Source of the DNA: Clostridium saccharoperbutylacetonicum N1-4(HMT)
GTDB lineage: Bacteria; Bacillota; Clostridia; Clostridiales; Clostridiaceae
DNA length: 64,000 bases
NCBI RefSeq assembly: GCF_000340885.1
Contig: NC_020291.1
Location: 1,115,001 to 1,179,000 of the forward strand
Direction of reading: 5' to 3'
The number at the start of each line of letters is the position of its first letter. Position 1 is the stretch's first letter. The translations under genes were made by a program, and so were the position numbers. The notes beneath the pieces are model-generated. The model searched no databases. It saw only the letters and a program-made list of their open reading frames with translations, and was not told the DNA's origin. Below, in pieces: positions 63,801 through 64,000 of the stretch.

Positions 63801-64000
63801 AAGTTATTTAAAGGAAAGAAATTTGTTGAATTTGTAGCTATCAATAAGTTGAAATATATTTCAATTGAAGCTTCTAAAAGGTTGAGAGAAATTACCCATG
63901 GAAATTATGGATTAGAAGTAGATGAGAATGGTAAGTTTATGATTAGGGATTATAAGAATGGTGGAGCAGAAAGGGATTCATCTACTTTATCAGGTGGAGA
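60798..64000 (+). CDS. sbcC: SbcC, ATPase subunit of the SbcCD nuclease (partial, runs off the window)
   Basis: ATG 60798 after AGAAGAAGGGGAAATAA; the frame is open to the window end, 1067 codons. MRPVRLKIRGLNSFIDEQTI with Walker A GPTGSGKST at residues 35-43 and Q-loop VVLPQGKFSEFLKL. Two long coiled-coil arms flank the zinc hook CPVC at residues 575-578, and the window ends at the ABC signature LSGGE. Walker B and the stop are missing. The arms dimerise at the hook and clamp DNA for SbcD. Confidence 0.95.
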   Translation, partial: MRPVRLKIRGLNSFIDEQTIDFDKLTDRGFFGIFGPTGSGKSTILDGITLALYGNLARKSSNFINTNCDRLNVNFEFQISGSETRKYIIDREFRRKKDGSINSGKCKIVDITDSEEVLADSVKNMNKKVEEIIGLNLEDFTRTVVLPQGKFSEFLKLEGKDRRDMLERLFNLEQFGDNLTRKLNTKISKERTENSVLIGQLSVYSDISDEKLKEKQAELQLTILNLENLKKELDNIEKNYKENEELWKLQLELLEYKNKEKLLKEKEEEINKDIEKIRLGEAGEKVIPYIKAYENTKKEFTKNEVEFQDLKVKIEKIKEEQENIEKSWNEIKDKKENKLPQLMIQEEKIKNAIEEKKLLEKILAEINMLMTHIEEVKIKLEKGQKDLIEIENEIKIKDKEIKEDEKRYDEIKIDELIKEKVQEGILCEEKISSLKNNISKDTEKKAKIEKENDDIIASGKALKETIEEATKELEEKLNQHEYLLNNPPGEQKDLLNLKQVILENEQNWSNFNKFTNEIAASKKEIVKLNTEIEKIQMEEAKNNQELEELKAKEKEIMTENIAHTLRMELKDGEACPVCGAIHHIKENIKVLSATDISLIENKIKEKEEFIKVVNNNIIENQTKVITLNEKISNNESEIINIGSEFKEKTLEKLQEEFINLEKALENYNKDKEGLDKIINELKNNINIKNGEINELRAVVRTNMKQLKELEENIKVNTQEFNELNNNVNLLKSETLITNFIEKNEEIKAVEKERERLAKKIKENRVAIENLENRKEKLNNEVISIKELLVKYNADLAAYEKNRDEKLLAIRSKVSEESNLDNMLSEVQENIKNINEEFFSAQKNKDRIQKEFTDNNEKLIDVGSKYKELIKRKKDEEAQLEVSIDSEGFKSLEEVKANLIEKEEINKYKEKIDDYRENLSKVKGTIESLLNKIDGKTLNEEDYTKVKLLKEQKEIEFSSVNENKIKVDEELKKIKIKLNEQRELFEKKNKLEHKLALLGDLEKLFKGKKFVEFVAINKLKYISIEASKRLREITHGNYGLEVDENGKFMIRDYKNGGAERDSSTLSGG

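Overview
The window is AT-rich DNA (genes mostly start behind strong AAGGAGG-type ribosome binding sites, codons end in A/T) from a Clostridium sensu stricto. The chromosomal gene set (MurT/GatD, ZapA, U32 hydroxylase, MutS2, choline-binding-repeat surface protein, phospho-beta-glucosidase, glutathione peroxidase/thioredoxin cluster) is what a saccharolytic species of the C. beijerinckii type would carry. The species is inference from gene content, not from a marker gene.

Positions 1 to about 30.7 kb are a nearly complete siphovirus-type prophage with an HK97-type head. It runs left to right: divergent CI-like repressor (cut by the window start) and operator array; small early genes; a replication initiator with candidate iterons; a large cargo gene encoding an Mrr-like nuclease fused to a STAND-type NTPase (probable anti-phage defence) with its own promoter and terminator; a late-gene activator of the ArpU/sigma-like type followed by seven GGTA repeats; a short tyrosine recombinase; an M6-like metalloprotease cargo gene; HNH nuclease and both terminase subunits; portal, ClpP-like protease, capsid; connector and tail-completion genes; tail tube; tail chaperones joined by a probable -1 frameshift; tape measure; distal tail, tail-associated lysin-type and baseplate genes; a large Ig-domain protein; holin and amidase. 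The left end with the usual integrase lies outside the window. Two phage genes seem to start at ATT and ATA codons.

From 30.7 to 34.6 kb lies a rubrerythrin-like gene, a lipoprotein gene, and a junction near 32565 where a 5'-truncated HTH regulator gene meets the 5'-truncated remnant of an ABC transporter solute-binding protein, followed by its intact ATPase and permease. The junction is either a deletion scar or the right edge of the inserted element.

From 34.6 kb to the end is ordinary chromosome: YitT family membrane protein, an unknown protein, flavin reductase, D-Ala-D-Ala carboxypeptidase, the murT-gatD pair, a ZapA protein with a very long coiled coil, U32 peptidase/hydroxylase, mutS2 flanked by AACTGTA repeats, a DUF523 protein, an acidic small protein, phospho-beta-glucosidase, an MFS exporter, an extradiol dioxygenase, a MarR/OhrR-controlled redox cluster (two glutathione peroxidases, a flavin thioredoxin reductase that lacks the NADPH motif, thioredoxin), a secreted cell-wall-binding protein, and sbcD-sbcC (sbcC runs off the end). 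No tRNA, rRNA, CRISPR array or insertion sequence was recognised.
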